Assembly: GCA_900757025.1 (NCBI GenBank)
Contig: CAAEMG010000063.1
Coordinates: 1 to 17,838, forward strand
Source of the DNA: Clostridia bacterium
GTDB lineage: Bacteria; Bacillota; Clostridia; Lachnospirales; Anaerotignaceae
Length of the DNA stretch: 17,838 nucleotides
Direction: 5' to 3'
The position numbers and the translations under genes were made by a program. Each line of letters starts with the position of its first letter. Position 1 is the stretch's first letter. This document shows, piece by piece, positions 6,788 to 14,731 of this stretch. Below the pieces are notes generated by a model. The model was not told the DNA's origin. It searched no databases and saw only the letters and a list, made by a program, of their open reading frames with translations.

Positions 6788-8776
6788 ATGTCTGAATTTT
6801 TGGATAAAGAAAGAAAAAAAATTGTTGATGAAAACCAGAAAGAAAGACACGTAAAGATTGAAAAAACCGAAGAAATGATTCACGAAGATGAAGAAAGAAT
6901 GCAGCAGGTACTTAAAGATTTTGACAGGGAAAGCAATACCCGTCATTTTGAAGGCGTACCTATGATTGTTATAAAAGCAATGCTTATTGCTTTTTCGGTT
7001 TTTGTTATATGGATGAATGTTTTTTCAACATTGCCTGAGCAGATAAGAAGAGCATCATTTATAGGTATAGTTATATTTATGGCGTTTATACTTTACCCTG
7101 TAAAGAAAAACCATGCTTCAAAAATTAACAAAGTTCCTATTTATGATTTTATAATGGGCATTGTTGGAAGCGGATGTTTCTTTTATTATGTTGTAAATTT
7201 CCAGACAATAGTTGACAGAGCCGGACGACTTACAACGCCGGATATGGTTGTGGGCATTGTTGGAATACTTATACTTTTTGAAATATGCCGTAGAGTTGTT
7301 GGCGTGCCTATTCTTGTGGTTGTTGCCTGCTTTATATTATACGCATATTTCGGTGGCGGTTTTTCTGTTAAAAGAATTATCGCACATCTTTTCTACACAA
7401 CAGAAGGTGTTATAGGCACACCTCTTGGAGTATGTTCAACATTTATTGTTCTTTTCATACTTTTCGGTTCTTTCCTTGACAAAACAGGTGTAGGCAGATT
7501 TTTCATTGAAATTGCAAACTCCATTGCCGGCTCTGCAACAGGCGGACCTGCAAAGGTTGCCGTTATATCAAGTGCCCTTCAGGGTATGATTTCGGGAAGT
7601 TCCGTTGCCAATACAGTTGGTTCGGGAAGTTTTACAATTCCTATGATGAAAAAAACAGGCTATGCTCCGGAATTTGCGGCGGCTGTAGAAGCCTCTGCAT
7701 CAACAGGCGGACAGATTATGCCTCCTATTATGGGTGCTGCGGCATTCCTTATGGCAGAAATGACAGGCTTTGAATACAGCAAAATAGTTGTTGCGGCAAT
7801 TCTTCCCGCATTCCTTTATTTTACGGGAATTTTCCTTATGGTTCATTTTGAGGCCAAAAAACTTGGGCTTAAAGGATTAAGCAAAGAAGAAATACCTAAT
7901 TTCTTCTCTCTTATGCTTTCAAGAGGATACCTTCTTCTTCCTCTTGCCGTATTGGTATACTGCATGATGTCAGGCTTTACATCTTCAATGTCTGCTATAT
8001 ATGCAATAGTTACATCGATAATTGTAAGTATGTTCAGAAAAGATACAAGAATGACACCTAAGGCTTTTGGCGAGGCTTTGGAAAACGGTGCAAAAAACAC
8101 TATCGGTGTGGCTGTTGCCTGCTCAATGGCAGGTATGATTGTAGGTGTTGTAACTCTTACAGGTATAGGCCTTAAACTTGCAACAGGTCTTCTTGCACTT
8201 TCCGGCGGAGTTACTATAGTTGCTCTTTTCTTTACAATGATTGCCTGCATTATACTTGGCATGGGTGTTCCTACAACAGCAAACTATGTTATTATGGCTA
8301 CAATTACAGCACCTATAGTAGTTAAACTTGGTGTTCCTGTGCTTGCGGCGCATATGTTTGTTTTTTACTTCGGTATTGTTGCCGATATTACTCCTCCGGT
8401 TGCTCTTGCGGCTTATGCAGGAAGTGCCATTGCACATTCAAATCCTTTAAAAACAGGTGTAACGGCAACAAGAATAGCTATTACGGCGTTTATTATACCT
8501 TATGTATTTGCTTTTAATCCTGATATGCTTCTTGTAGACGGCTCACTTGTTTCCGCCATTGTGATAACAATTTCTGCATTTATTGGTATGCTTGGTATTG
8601 CAACGGGCATGGAAGGCTTTATGACAACAAAACTTAATATTGTTCAGAGAATTATGTGTCTTTTAGGCGGAGTATTTCTTATTATACCCGGTTCATCTAC
8701 CGATTTAATAGGCATTATACTTGTAATTATAGTATTTGCAATGCAGCATATGGGCACTAAAAAGACAGAGGCTTAA
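6788..8776 (+). CDS. TRAP transporter fused permease (4TM/12TM, TAXI type)
   Basis: A 662-residue integral membrane protein fusing the small (DctQ-like) and large (DctM-like) TRAP subunits, the usual form with TAXI binding proteins. It drives ligand uptake by an ion gradient, normally Na+. The first ~57 residues are highly charged and cytosolic-looking, then membrane helices begin near residues 60-77, 88-104 and 120-140. DctM-type signatures are clear: GGPAKVAVISSALQGMISGS followed by SVANTVGSG, STGGQIMPPIMGAAAFLMAE, and GMGVPTTANYVIMATI followed by FGIVADITPPVALAAYAGS. AGGGG 12 nt before the ATG is the ribosome binding site. It follows the DUF1850 gene by 21 nt and ends at a bidirectional terminator. 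Confidence 0.93.
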   Translation: MSEFLDKERKKIVDENQKERHVKIEKTEEMIHEDEERMQQVLKDFDRESNTRHFEGVPMIVIKAMLIAFSVFVIWMNVFSTLPEQIRRASFIGIVIFMAFILYPVKKNHASKINKVPIYDFIMGIVGSGCFFYYVVNFQTIVDRAGRLTTPDMVVGIVGILILFEICRRVVGVPILVVVACFILYAYFGGGFSVKRIIAHLFYTTEGVIGTPLGVCSTFIVLFILFGSFLDKTGVGRFFIEIANSIAGSATGGPAKVAVISSALQGMISGSSVANTVGSGSFTIPMMKKTGYAPEFAAAVEASASTGGQIMPPIMGAAAFLMAEMTGFEYSKIVVAAILPAFLYFTGIFLMVHFEAKKLGLKGLSKEEIPNFFSLMLSRGYLLLPLAVLVYCMMSGFTSSMSAIYAIVTSIIVSMFRKDTRMTPKAFGEALENGAKNTIGVAVACSMAGMIVGVVTLTGIGLKLATGLLALSGGVTIVALFFTMIACIILGMGVPTTANYVIMATITAPIVVKLGVPVLAAHMFVFYFGIVADITPPVALAAYAGSAIAHSNPLKTGVTATRIAITAFIIPYVFAFNPDMLLVDGSLVSAIVITISAFIGMLGIATGMEGFMTTKLNIVQRIMCLLGGVFLIIPGSSTDLIGIILVIIVFAMQHMGTKKTEA

Positions 8777-8789
8777 ATAAATAAAACAT

Positions 8790-8822
8790 AAAAAATCCGA
8801 TGCGTTTTGCATCGGATTTTTT
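8790..8822. terminator. Bidirectional rho-independent terminator
   Basis: A 14-bp perfect stem, 8790-8803 (AAAAAATCCGATGC) and 8809-8822 (its complement), with a 5-nt GTTTT loop. The A-run on one side and T-run on the other make it work for both the plus-strand TRAP operon and the convergent minus-strand phosphofructokinase gene, whose stop codon is at 8825-8827. Confidence 0.93.
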
Positions 8823-8824
8823 AT

Positions 8825-10051
8825 TTAGATAAAATCTCTTATACTTAAATGAACAGGTATTCCTTTTTCTGTTTTAACATGAACTTCGCCCATAACAAGA
8901 GGCTCAAGATATTCATATGCAGCCTCTGTAAGGCCGTTTTTGTCGGCATTTATGTAGCTTTCGGGAACTTTCTTTTCTTTGTTTGCTATGTTTTCTATAG
9001 CTCCACAGCCTATTTCAAGGGCATATTCCGTTCCTTCTTTTCTTACGCTTCCAACCATAACGCCTGTTTTTCCTTCTTCGGCAAGTTTTACGCCTGTTTC
9101 GCCCATTATAAAGCTTTCCTCAATATCTGTTTTTGAAAGATAATGAGCTGCACATCTTTGAAGTACGTTTATTTCTACGGAACGTGTTTTTACTCCAAGA
9201 GTTTCTTTTATTTTTGCCTCAACATTTTTTGCTGCTCCGCCAAGCTGACCGTGGCCAAACATATCTTTTGTTTTTGCTTCGGCTATAAATGTTCCGTCTG
9301 CAAATTTTATGCCTTCCGAAACAACAATAACAACCTGTCTTTTTGTTTCCATAACCTTTTTTATGTCTGCCATAAGTTTTTCATAGCTGAATGGTATTTC
9401 CGGAAGATAAATAAGGTCGGCAAGACATCTGCCTTTTGAATCTCTTGCAAGGCCGGCCGAAAGTGTAAGCCATCCTGCGTTTCTGCCCATAACCTCGGCA
9501 ACAACAATGCTGTCCATGTCATAAACGGCTGTGTCTGCCGCAATTTCTTTTATTGTTGTGGCAATATATTTTGCCGCAGAACCAAAGCCCGGAGTGTGGT
9601 CAACTTCATAAAGGTCGTTGTCTATTGTTTTTGGCACGCCTATAACCGTTACACCCATGTTTTTTTCAGCCTGATACTGTTTAAGACGAAGTACGGTATC
9701 CATAGAGTCGTTTCCGCCTATGTAGAAGAAATATTTTATGTTGAATTTTTCAAAAACCTCGAAAATTCTCTTGTATTCGTCTTCGGCAACATCAAAGCCT
9801 TTAAGTTTATAACGGCATGAACCGAGGAAAGAAGAAGGCGTGTTTTTAAGAAGCTCAAGATTGTTGCCTTCATCTAAAATAGGAGAAAGGTCAACAAGTT
9901 TTTCTTTCATAATGCCTTCAATTCCGTTAAGACCGCCATAAATTGTTTCTATCTGTGAAAATTTTTTTGCACCGCTGTAAACCCCTGCCAGTGTGGCATT
10001 TATTGCCGCTGTTGGGCCGCCGGACTGTGCTATTAAACAATTACCCTTCAT
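8825..10051 (-). CDS. pfp: Phosphofructokinase, probably pyrophosphate-dependent
   Basis: A 408-residue PfkA-superfamily enzyme phosphorylating fructose 6-phosphate. The N-terminal AQSGGPTAAIN loop binds the phosphoryl donor. The two donor-specificity positions read as PPi type: the motif is GGNDS at residues 112-116 (Asp115 where ATP enzymes have Gly) and PKTIDND at 140-146 (Lys141 where ATP enzymes have Gly). VAEVMGRNAGW is the substrate-binding MGR block. Asn114 replaces the usual first aspartate of GGDDS. PPi use makes the step reversible and saves ATP, common in fermenting anaerobes. The start ATG has AGAGGAA upstream. The gene stands alone, with its own promoter and a shared terminator downstream. 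Confidence 0.88.
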   Translation of the reverse strand: MKGNCLIAQSGGPTAAINATLAGVYSGAKKFSQIETIYGGLNGIEGIMKEKLVDLSPILDEGNNLELLKNTPSSFLGSCRYKLKGFDVAEDEYKRIFEVFEKFNIKYFFYIGGNDSMDTVLRLKQYQAEKNMGVTVIGVPKTIDNDLYEVDHTPGFGSAAKYIATTIKEIAADTAVYDMDSIVVAEVMGRNAGWLTLSAGLARDSKGRCLADLIYLPEIPFSYEKLMADIKKVMETKRQVVIVVSEGIKFADGTFIAEAKTKDMFGHGQLGGAAKNVEAKIKETLGVKTRSVEINVLQRCAAHYLSKTDIEESFIMGETGVKLAEEGKTGVMVGSVRKEGTEYALEIGCGAIENIANKEKKVPESYINADKNGLTEAAYEYLEPLVMGEVHVKTEKGIPVHLSIRDFI

Positions 10052-10091
10052 TGAAAATCAATTCCTCTCAAATTAATTTATATATGCTGTA

Positions 10092-10120
10092 ATTATAACA
10101 TTTATATATATTTCTGTCAT
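10092..10120 (-). promoter_or_regulatory. Promoter of the phosphofructokinase gene
   Basis: On the minus strand ATGACA (10115-10120) and TATAAT (10092-10097) are spaced by exactly 17 nt, and TGT before the -10 box forms an extended -10. The transcript would start near 10085 and carry a short leader of about 34 nt to the start codon at 10051. Confidence 0.75.
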
Positions 10121-10210
10121 TATTTGAAACAGGTAATAAATTTTTTTTGTTTTGGAAATTTAAAAAATTTTTTGGCACAACTAAATATAAGCCGTCGAAA
10201 CTTGCTGTTA

Positions 10211-10235
10211 AAAGCTGTAATGGCTTTACAGCTTT
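10211..10235. other. Isolated stem-loop in a divergent intergenic region
   Basis: AAAGCTGTAA (10211-10220) and TTACAGCTTT (10226-10235) form a perfect 10-bp stem with a TGGCT loop. It lies between the divergent phosphofructokinase and LysM-protein genes. On the plus strand a T-run follows at 10244-10249, about 8 nt after the stem, so it is a weak terminator or leader hairpin; no gene ends just before it. The palindrome could equally be a protein-binding site. I could not place a convincing promoter for the LysM gene in this spacer. Confidence 0.45.
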
Positions 10236-10348
10236 CTACAAAATTTTTTAGTGTGTAATGGTATATTTTTTAAAGACGGAAAAAGTGATAAAAACACGGT
10301 TTTATTTTATATTTTATAAGCTTTATTTTTTACAAAGGAGGAATTTTT

Positions 10349-11539
10349 ATGGAAAAGGACGGTATAAGAGAAAAACGGGGAAAAAACGAAAACGGATTTG
10401 ATTTCCCTCTTAATATAAAGCAGATTGGAAATATGGATAAAGATTTGAGAGTATACATAGAAGATTATGTTTATACATATCTTTACCGCTATGCCAAAAC
10501 GAAAGCCAAAAGTGAAAAGCTGGCTGTTCTGGCAGGGCGTTATTACAGAGTAGACGGACAAGATACCGTTGTTATAAGCGGAGCTGTTGAAGGAAAATAC
10601 ACAATAAAAGAAAACGGCAATGAAATTTTTACCGATGAAACATGGGAATATGTTGCCGAGCAGATGAAAAAATATTTTCCTGACCTTTCAATTATAGGTT
10701 GGGTAAGGGTTCAGCCGGAATACGGAACATTTATGATGGCAAAAGACGAAATATTCCACAAGGAATGTTTTAAAAATAACTGGCAGGTATTTTTTGTAAT
10801 AGACCCTGCGGAAATGCAGGACGCAATGTATGCCTTTAACGGGGCAAAAAGCAGTATGCGCCCTGTAAAGGGTTATTTTATTTATTACGACAAAAATGAG
10901 CCTATGCAAAACTATATGATAGACCATACAATAGCCGAGCCTAAGCAGGAGGAAGAAAGCGAAACAATTACAGCCGATTCTTCTGGAAAAACAGCTGTAT
11001 ACCGCCTTTTGGGAATGAAGGGAAGAATAAAAAAAGAAGAAAAAAGCGAGGAAAAATATGTTCCGGACAGAATAGATGCGGCGGCAAAAATAAGAAGCGT
11101 ATTAAACCAAAAAGATGAAGCCAAAAAAGAAAGCAGGGGAAAAGAAGTGGTTGTGGGAACGGTTTGTATGGCTCTTTCGGTGGCGTGTGTTGCCATGTGT
11201 GCAGGGCTTATAAAAGAGCGTGACAAAATAAGGTATCTTGAAAACGAAATGGCCGGAATAAAAAGTTCATATACAGCCATGTCGCAGAGAATAGAAAATG
11301 CGGCACAGCAGGTTTTTGCCATACAGGAAAATGAAAAAGAAATTGAAATGGAGGAAGAAAAAAATGAAGATGAAAAGAAAACTAAAAACAGCCAGTACAC
11401 CATTGAAGAAGGTGACAGCTTATGGTACATATGCCGTAAATTTTACGGTGGCGAAAACCGCATTGAAGAAATTAAAGATGTAAACAAAATAGAAAACGAA
11501 GATATGCTTTATGTGGGTCAAAAAATAGAACTGCCGTAA
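10349..11539 (+). CDS. Membrane protein: inactive JAMM/MPN-like domain, transmembrane helix, coiled segment, LysM domain
   Basis: A 396-residue protein of unknown function. The C-terminal 47 residues (350-396), YTIEEGDSLWYICRKFYGG... ending YVGQKIELP, are a canonical LysM peptidoglycan-binding domain. One transmembrane helix lies at about 267-287, then an acidic, Glu-rich, probably coiled stretch (290-345). With no signal peptide the N-terminus should be cytosolic and LysM outside. Residues about 35-190 resemble an MPN/JAMM fold: EKLAVLAG (Glu56 aligned with the catalytic Glu), IIGWVRVQPEYGTFMMAKDE aligned with the GW.H.HPG.G....S..D motif, then VFFVIDP. The two zinc histidines are Arg120 and Gln122, so it should not be a protease. 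Residues 200-265 are charged and low-complexity. The ATG has a perfect AAAGGAGG site. LysM and membrane helix are certain; MPN is inferred by motif. Confidence 0.8.
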   Translation: MEKDGIREKRGKNENGFDFPLNIKQIGNMDKDLRVYIEDYVYTYLYRYAKTKAKSEKLAVLAGRYYRVDGQDTVVISGAVEGKYTIKENGNEIFTDETWEYVAEQMKKYFPDLSIIGWVRVQPEYGTFMMAKDEIFHKECFKNNWQVFFVIDPAEMQDAMYAFNGAKSSMRPVKGYFIYYDKNEPMQNYMIDHTIAEPKQEEESETITADSSGKTAVYRLLGMKGRIKKEEKSEEKYVPDRIDAAAKIRSVLNQKDEAKKESRGKEVVVGTVCMALSVACVAMCAGLIKERDKIRYLENEMAGIKSSYTAMSQRIENAAQQVFAIQENEKEIEMEEEKNEDEKKTKNSQYTIEEGDSLWYICRKFYGGENRIEEIKDVNKIENEDMLYVGQKIELP

Positions 11540-11598
11540 AAGTTTCTTGTTGACATTAGGAATATGATAATTTAAGGCTTTTATATGGCTTTATGATA

Positions 11599-11713
11599 GC
11601 CTTCGACTATGTTTCAATTCGATAAGGATGAGAAAACGGATAAGGTTTGCAGCCGATACTAAAAAATGACATTATTAATTGTTTGTTATGTTGAGCGTGG
11701 CGAAGTTGAAACA
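11599..11713. repeat. Degenerate dispersed repeat pair in the spacer 11540-11843
   Basis: The spacer between the LysM-protein gene and the MarR gene holds no convincing reading frame. It carries two inverted, diverged pieces: TGTTTCAATTCG at 11610-11621 and, on the other strand, TGTTTCAACTTCG (complement of 11701-11713), one base longer. The first piece begins CCTTCGACTA, and the second contains TTGAGCGTGGCGAAG. Both resemble the repeat family also seen at 12693-12738 and 17630-17673 in this window, so this may be a decayed miniature repeat element. Confidence 0.45.
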
Positions 11714-11765
11714 CATCATATATTTGTTCAGATTTATTTTAAGTATAGTTTTTTTTAATGCTTTG

Positions 11766-11795
11766 AAATACGGAATTAATTTTCCGTATTTTTTT
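11766..11795 (+). terminator. Rho-independent terminator
   Basis: AAATACGGAA (11766-11775) and TTCCGTATTT (11782-11791) form a perfect 10-bp stem with a TTAATT loop, followed by a T-run to 11795. It lies about 225 nt after the LysM-protein stop and about 50 nt before the MarR start, so it probably ends the LysM transcript. Confidence 0.75.
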
Positions 11796-11806
11796 ATGAT
11801 TAAAAC

Positions 11807-11830
11807 TTGACATAAGTACGAAATCATACT
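11807..11830 (+). promoter_or_regulatory. Possible MarR promoter/operator
   Basis: TTGACA at 11807-11812 is a perfect -35 box, but no well-spaced -10 follows; the best is TACTAA at 11828 with 15 nt spacing. Overlapping it, AGTA (11815-11818) and TACT (11827-11830) form a short dyad. MarR-type regulators commonly bind such dyads at their own promoter. The evidence is weak. Confidence 0.3.
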
Positions 11831-11843
11831 AAGAGATGGAAAT

Positions 11844-12272
11844 ATGAAAATAGAGCGTAATAAAAAATCAATGGAATTTGACAGGTTTTTAAAAGAACTT
11901 AATGAAAAATATTCTGAACTTGCATCTGTTATAGGCTTTTCAGAAAGAGGCTTTGTAATACTCTATGCTTTGGTCGAGCTTGGAAAAGGCTGTTTGCAAA
12001 AGGATATTGTAAATCAATATTATTTAAACAAGCAGACAATAAATTCAGCTGTAAAAAGCCTTGAAAAAAACGGATATATTTATCTTGAAAAAGGCCATGG
12101 AAGAAATATGCACATTTATCTTACAGCTTTGGGAGAAAAATTTGCAAAAGAAAAAATAATTCCCATTATAAAAGCTGAGGACAGGGTTTTTGAAAGAATG
12201 ACAGAGGAAGAGGGAGAAATGTTTTTAGAGCTAAAGCGAAAATACAATGAATTTTGTAAAAACAGGTTTTGA
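11844..12272 (+). CDS. MarR family winged-helix transcriptional regulator
   Basis: A 142-residue protein of normal MarR length. An N-terminal dimerisation helix region is followed by a winged helix-turn-helix at about residues 47-97: LQKDIVNQYYLNKQTINSAV is the helix-turn-helix, KSLEKNGYIYLEKG leads into the wing, and GRNMHIYLT is the wing. A C-terminal helical dimer region closes it. MarR proteins repress nearby genes and are released by small ligands. It sits directly upstream of a MATE efflux-pump remnant, an arrangement like MepR-MepA, where the regulator represses its pump gene. The pump here is broken, so the regulator may now act elsewhere or be on the way to loss. The ribosome binding site before the ATG is poor. 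Confidence 0.88.
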   Translation: MKIERNKKSMEFDRFLKELNEKYSELASVIGFSERGFVILYALVELGKGCLQKDIVNQYYLNKQTINSAVKSLEKNGYIYLEKGHGRNMHIYLTALGEKFAKEKIIPIIKAEDRVFERMTEEEGEMFLELKRKYNEFCKNRF

Positions 12273-12295
12273 TTTTAAAATAATAAAAAAAGGCT

Positions 12296-12637
12296 ATGGA
12301 AAACGGTGCATCGGAAATGGTTACAAACCATGCAACATCGGTTGTGAGCATGGTTTATAATTTTCAGCTTATGAAAATGTTTGGGGAAAACGGCATTGCC
12401 GCATACGGAATTATAATGTATGAAAGCATTATATTTACGGCGCTTAATAACGGAACGGTTTCGGCAATACTTTCTTTTTTGAAAACAATGGTATTTGAGG
12501 TTGCATCGGTTATTATACTGCCAATGATACTTGGCAAAAACGGAATTTGGCTTTCAGTTTACCTTGCGGAACTTATGGCATTTATGCTTACGGCGTTTTT
12601 TATAGTAAAAAACAGAAAAAAATATAATTATATTTAA
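12296..12637 (+). pseudogene. MATE multidrug efflux pump remnant (5'-truncated, internally deleted)
   Basis: Only 113 codons remain, against about 450 for an intact MATE pump. The first part (SEMVTNHATSVVSMVYNFQLMK, then GENGIAAYGIIMYES) matches the beginning of the second half of MepA-like pumps. It jumps directly to FTALNNGTVSAILSFLKTMV, ILPMILGKNGIWLSVYLAEL and a NRKKYNYI tail, which is the C-terminal end of such pumps. So roughly the first half and a further stretch of perhaps 100 or more residues near codon 43 are missing, yet the frame is open to TAA at 12635-12637. No ribosome binding site precedes the ATG. It starts 23 nt after the MarR gene. A small functional membrane protein is possible but unlikely. 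Confidence 0.75.
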
Positions 12638-12652
12638 TTTGGGTATAAATTT

Positions 12653-12682
12653 AGCCACAGCGTAAATGCTGTGGCTTTTTTT
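12653..12682 (+). terminator. Rho-independent terminator after the MarR/MATE locus
   Basis: AGCCACAGC (12653-12661) and GCTGTGGCT (12668-12676) form a perfect 9-bp stem with a GTAAAT loop, followed by a T-run to 12682. It ends plus-strand transcription of the MarR gene and pump remnant. Confidence 0.88.
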
Positions 12683-12692
12683 AAATTAAAAT

Positions 12693-12738
12693 TTTTTGTC
12701 ATACTGAGCGAAATTAAGAGAAGTTGAAGAATCTCATA
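12693..12738. repeat. Dispersed intergenic repeat copy
   Basis: TTTTTTGTCATACTGAGCG is followed by GAAGTTGAAGAATCTCATAA. It shares GTCAT(A/T)CTGAG(C/T)GAAA with the reverse complement of the element at 17630-17673. It lies between the terminator of the pump remnant and the 3' end of the minus-strand CNNM/CBS gene. I saw no clear terminator for that minus-strand gene here. Confidence 0.6.
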
Positions 12739-12768
12739 AACCTATCAGCAAGGCCTTAATTTACCAAG

Positions 12769-14049
12769 TTATTTTTCTTCATCATTTTCCTCAACAGGAA
12801 CTTTTTTAATCCTAAGTTTTGCAATTCTGTTTTTATCCGTTTCTTCAACGGTTATAATAAGATGGTTTTCGGAATCGTTTACTACTTCGCCTTTTTTGGC
12901 AAATCTTCCTAAAAGCACAGTAACATATCCGCCTATTGTTTCGGCATACAAGCAGTCTATATTTGTGCCTATCATTTCGTTTACATCATCAAGCCTTGCT
13001 GTTCCGTCAACTATAAATTCGTTTTCTCTTACGGCTGAAATTTCATCTCCGTCTTCGTCAAATTCATCTGAAATTTTGCCCATAATTTCTTCTACAAGGT
13101 CTTCTACGGTAACTATTCCGCTTGTTCCGCCGTATTCGTCAAGCACAACGGCAAGACCTATTCTTTTGGTTCTCATTTCTTTAAAAAGGCTTGAAATGTC
13201 CTTTGTTTCATATGTGTAATATGGCTCTCTCATAACTTTTGTTATGGAAAAGTTTTTTTCGCCTGATGCAAAAACATCTTTAAGATATAAAACGCCTATT
13301 ATGTTGTCCAAATTTTCTTCGTAAATAGGTATTCGTGAAAATTTTTCTTCTTTGAACATATTTACAACATCTTCATATGAGGCATCTTTTTCAAGGGCAG
13401 ATATATCTGTTCTTGGGGTCATAACCTCTATTGCCCTTGACTCCCTAAAGTCGAAAACATTGTTGAGCATTGTTTTTTCTTCGCCTTTAAGCACGCCTTC
13501 TTCATGGCTTACGTTTACCATTGTTTTAAGTTCCGCCTGAGTTATTGTTGGGGCATCGGAATTTGTGTTTCCGCCCAGAAGACGCACAAGAAAACCTGTT
13601 ATTACGTTTAAAACAACTATAACGGGAGTGAAAATTATAACAAGAAAATTTATTATGTTTACAACGCTTAAAGCCAGCTTTTCGGAATTTTGCGAGGCAA
13701 GAGTTTTAGGCGTTATTTCGCCGAAAATAAGAACAACTATTGTCATTACGGCTGTGGCAACGCCCATTCCGTTTGACGGCATAAGTTTTATGGCAAGGGC
13801 AGTAGCTATAGAAGATGCACCGATATTTACAATGTTGTTGCCTATAAGTATTGCGCTTAAAAGTTTTTGAGGCTTTTCTCTCAGTTTAAGTATTTTTTCG
13901 GCTTTTTTGGCATTTATGTTTTCTTCAACAAGATTAAGAAGTTTTATTCGGCTGATAGATGTAAGGGCTGTTTCCGAAGCCGAGAAAAAAGACGAAAGAA
14001 ATATAAGAACTACAAGAAGTATCAAAAGATACAAGTCTGCGGGTTCCAA
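12769..14049 (-). CDS. CNNM/CBS-domain membrane protein (HlyC/CorC family, possible Mg2+/divalent ion transporter)
   Basis: A 426-residue protein with normal family architecture. A CNNM (DUF21) membrane domain spans about residues 1-190, with helices near 7-24, 64-90, 97-120 and 130-158, the conserved FFSASETALTSISR block and IFGEITPKTLA. A CBS pair follows (about 205-325, with MTPRTDI, RIPIYEENLDNIIGVLYLKD and LDEYGGTSGIVTVEDL). The C-terminal CorC_HlyC domain is at about 340-418. Such proteins are tied to Mg2+ or cobalt handling; the old name hemolysin is not supported here. The start is TTG at 14047-14049, with AGGAGT 11 nt upstream and no ATG nearby that fits. It lies 32 nt after the ABC ATPase gene with no visible terminator, so it may be cotranscribed. 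Confidence 0.9.
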   Translation of the reverse strand: MEPADLYLLILLVVLIFLSSFFSASETALTSISRIKLLNLVEENINAKKAEKILKLREKPQKLLSAILIGNNIVNIGASSIATALAIKLMPSNGMGVATAVMTIVVLIFGEITPKTLASQNSEKLALSVVNIINFLVIIFTPVIVVLNVITGFLVRLLGGNTNSDAPTITQAELKTMVNVSHEEGVLKGEEKTMLNNVFDFRESRAIEVMTPRTDISALEKDASYEDVVNMFKEEKFSRIPIYEENLDNIIGVLYLKDVFASGEKNFSITKVMREPYYTYETKDISSLFKEMRTKRIGLAVVLDEYGGTSGIVTVEDLVEEIMGKISDEFDEDGDEISAVRENEFIVDGTARLDDVNEMIGTNIDCLYAETIGGYVTVLLGRFAKKGEVVNDSENHLIITVEETDKNRIAKLRIKKVPVEENDEEK

Positions 14050-14081
14050 TTTAATATCACACTCCTAAAATTTTTGTACAT

Positions 14082-14729
14082 TTAAAGTTTAATTATTTCA
14101 CTGTCAAGCAGTGATTTTGTTTTTTGTATATCGTTACATATACATTCAAAAACAACATTTGCAGGCGAACCGCCCAAAATAACAGCCTTTTGTGCAATGT
14201 TTGCAGCTTCATAGGTGTCATGGGTTATTATTACACAGGTTTTTTTGCAGAGATATTGTTTTAATTTTAATAATATTCTATCCCGCATAGCTGTGTCAAT
14301 ACCTTTAAAAGGTTCGTCCATAAGTATTATACGGTTTTCGGGCAGAAGTGAGCGTGCTATGGCAATTCTGCGTGCCATTCCTCCACTCATGTTTTTTACT
14401 TTTGTTTGGGCAAAATCTTCAGCCTCACATATGTTAAGAACAGATTTTATTTTGTTATTGTCGCTGCATACGGCGGCAAGATTTTCGTAGCCTGTAAAAG
14501 AAGTAAAAAGCCTGTTTTCCTGAAATACAACTGAAATTTTTTGATTTTTCGGCAGTTTGATTTCTCCGCTGTCAGGCAACGATGTTTTGCACAGCATATT
14601 AAAAAGAGTGGTTTTTCCACAGCCGCTTTTTCCCATTATTGCCGTCGTTATACCTTCATCTATATTAAGTGAAAAATTTTTAAAAACGGCTTTTTCATAG
14701 TGTTTTGTTATATTTTTTAAAATTATCAT
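14082..14729 (-). CDS. ABC transporter ATPase (NitT/TauT/SsuB-like)
   Basis: A 215-residue nucleotide-binding subunit that powers import together with the adjacent permease. All motifs are present: Walker A GKSGCGKT at 33-40, Q-loop VVFQEN (Gln70), signature MSGGMARR near 114 (in place of LSGGQ), Walker B IILMDEP (Glu139) and the switch His170 in IITHD. It is a little short for the SsuB/TauB group (about 240-260) and has no extra C-terminal domain. The permease stop is 2 nt upstream of its ATG. The substrate cannot be read from this subunit. The Met in place of Leu and Gln in the signature is a mild deviation seen in other ABC proteins. Confidence 0.92.
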   Translation of the reverse strand: MIILKNITKHYEKAVFKNFSLNIDEGITTAIMGKSGCGKTTLFNMLCKTSLPDSGEIKLPKNQKISVVFQENRLFTSFTGYENLAAVCSDNNKIKSVLNICEAEDFAQTKVKNMSGGMARRIAIARSLLPENRIILMDEPFKGIDTAMRDRILLKLKQYLCKKTCVIITHDTYEAANIAQKAVILGGSPANVVFECICNDIQKTKSLLDSEIIKL

Positions 14730-14731
14730 TT

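Noticed and set aside
11550..11571. TTGACA...GATAAT as a promoter after the LysM gene
   Set aside because: Spacing between the boxes is only 10 nt, too short for a sigma-A promoter, and no gene starts soon after.
12653..12682. Bidirectional terminator also serving the CNNM/CBS gene
   Set aside because: On the minus strand the stem is followed by AAATTT rather than a T-run, so it is convincing only for the plus strand.
12769..14049. Hemolysin toxin function for the CNNM/CBS protein
   Set aside because: The architecture is that of ion-handling CNNM/CorC proteins; nothing in the sequence supports a toxin.
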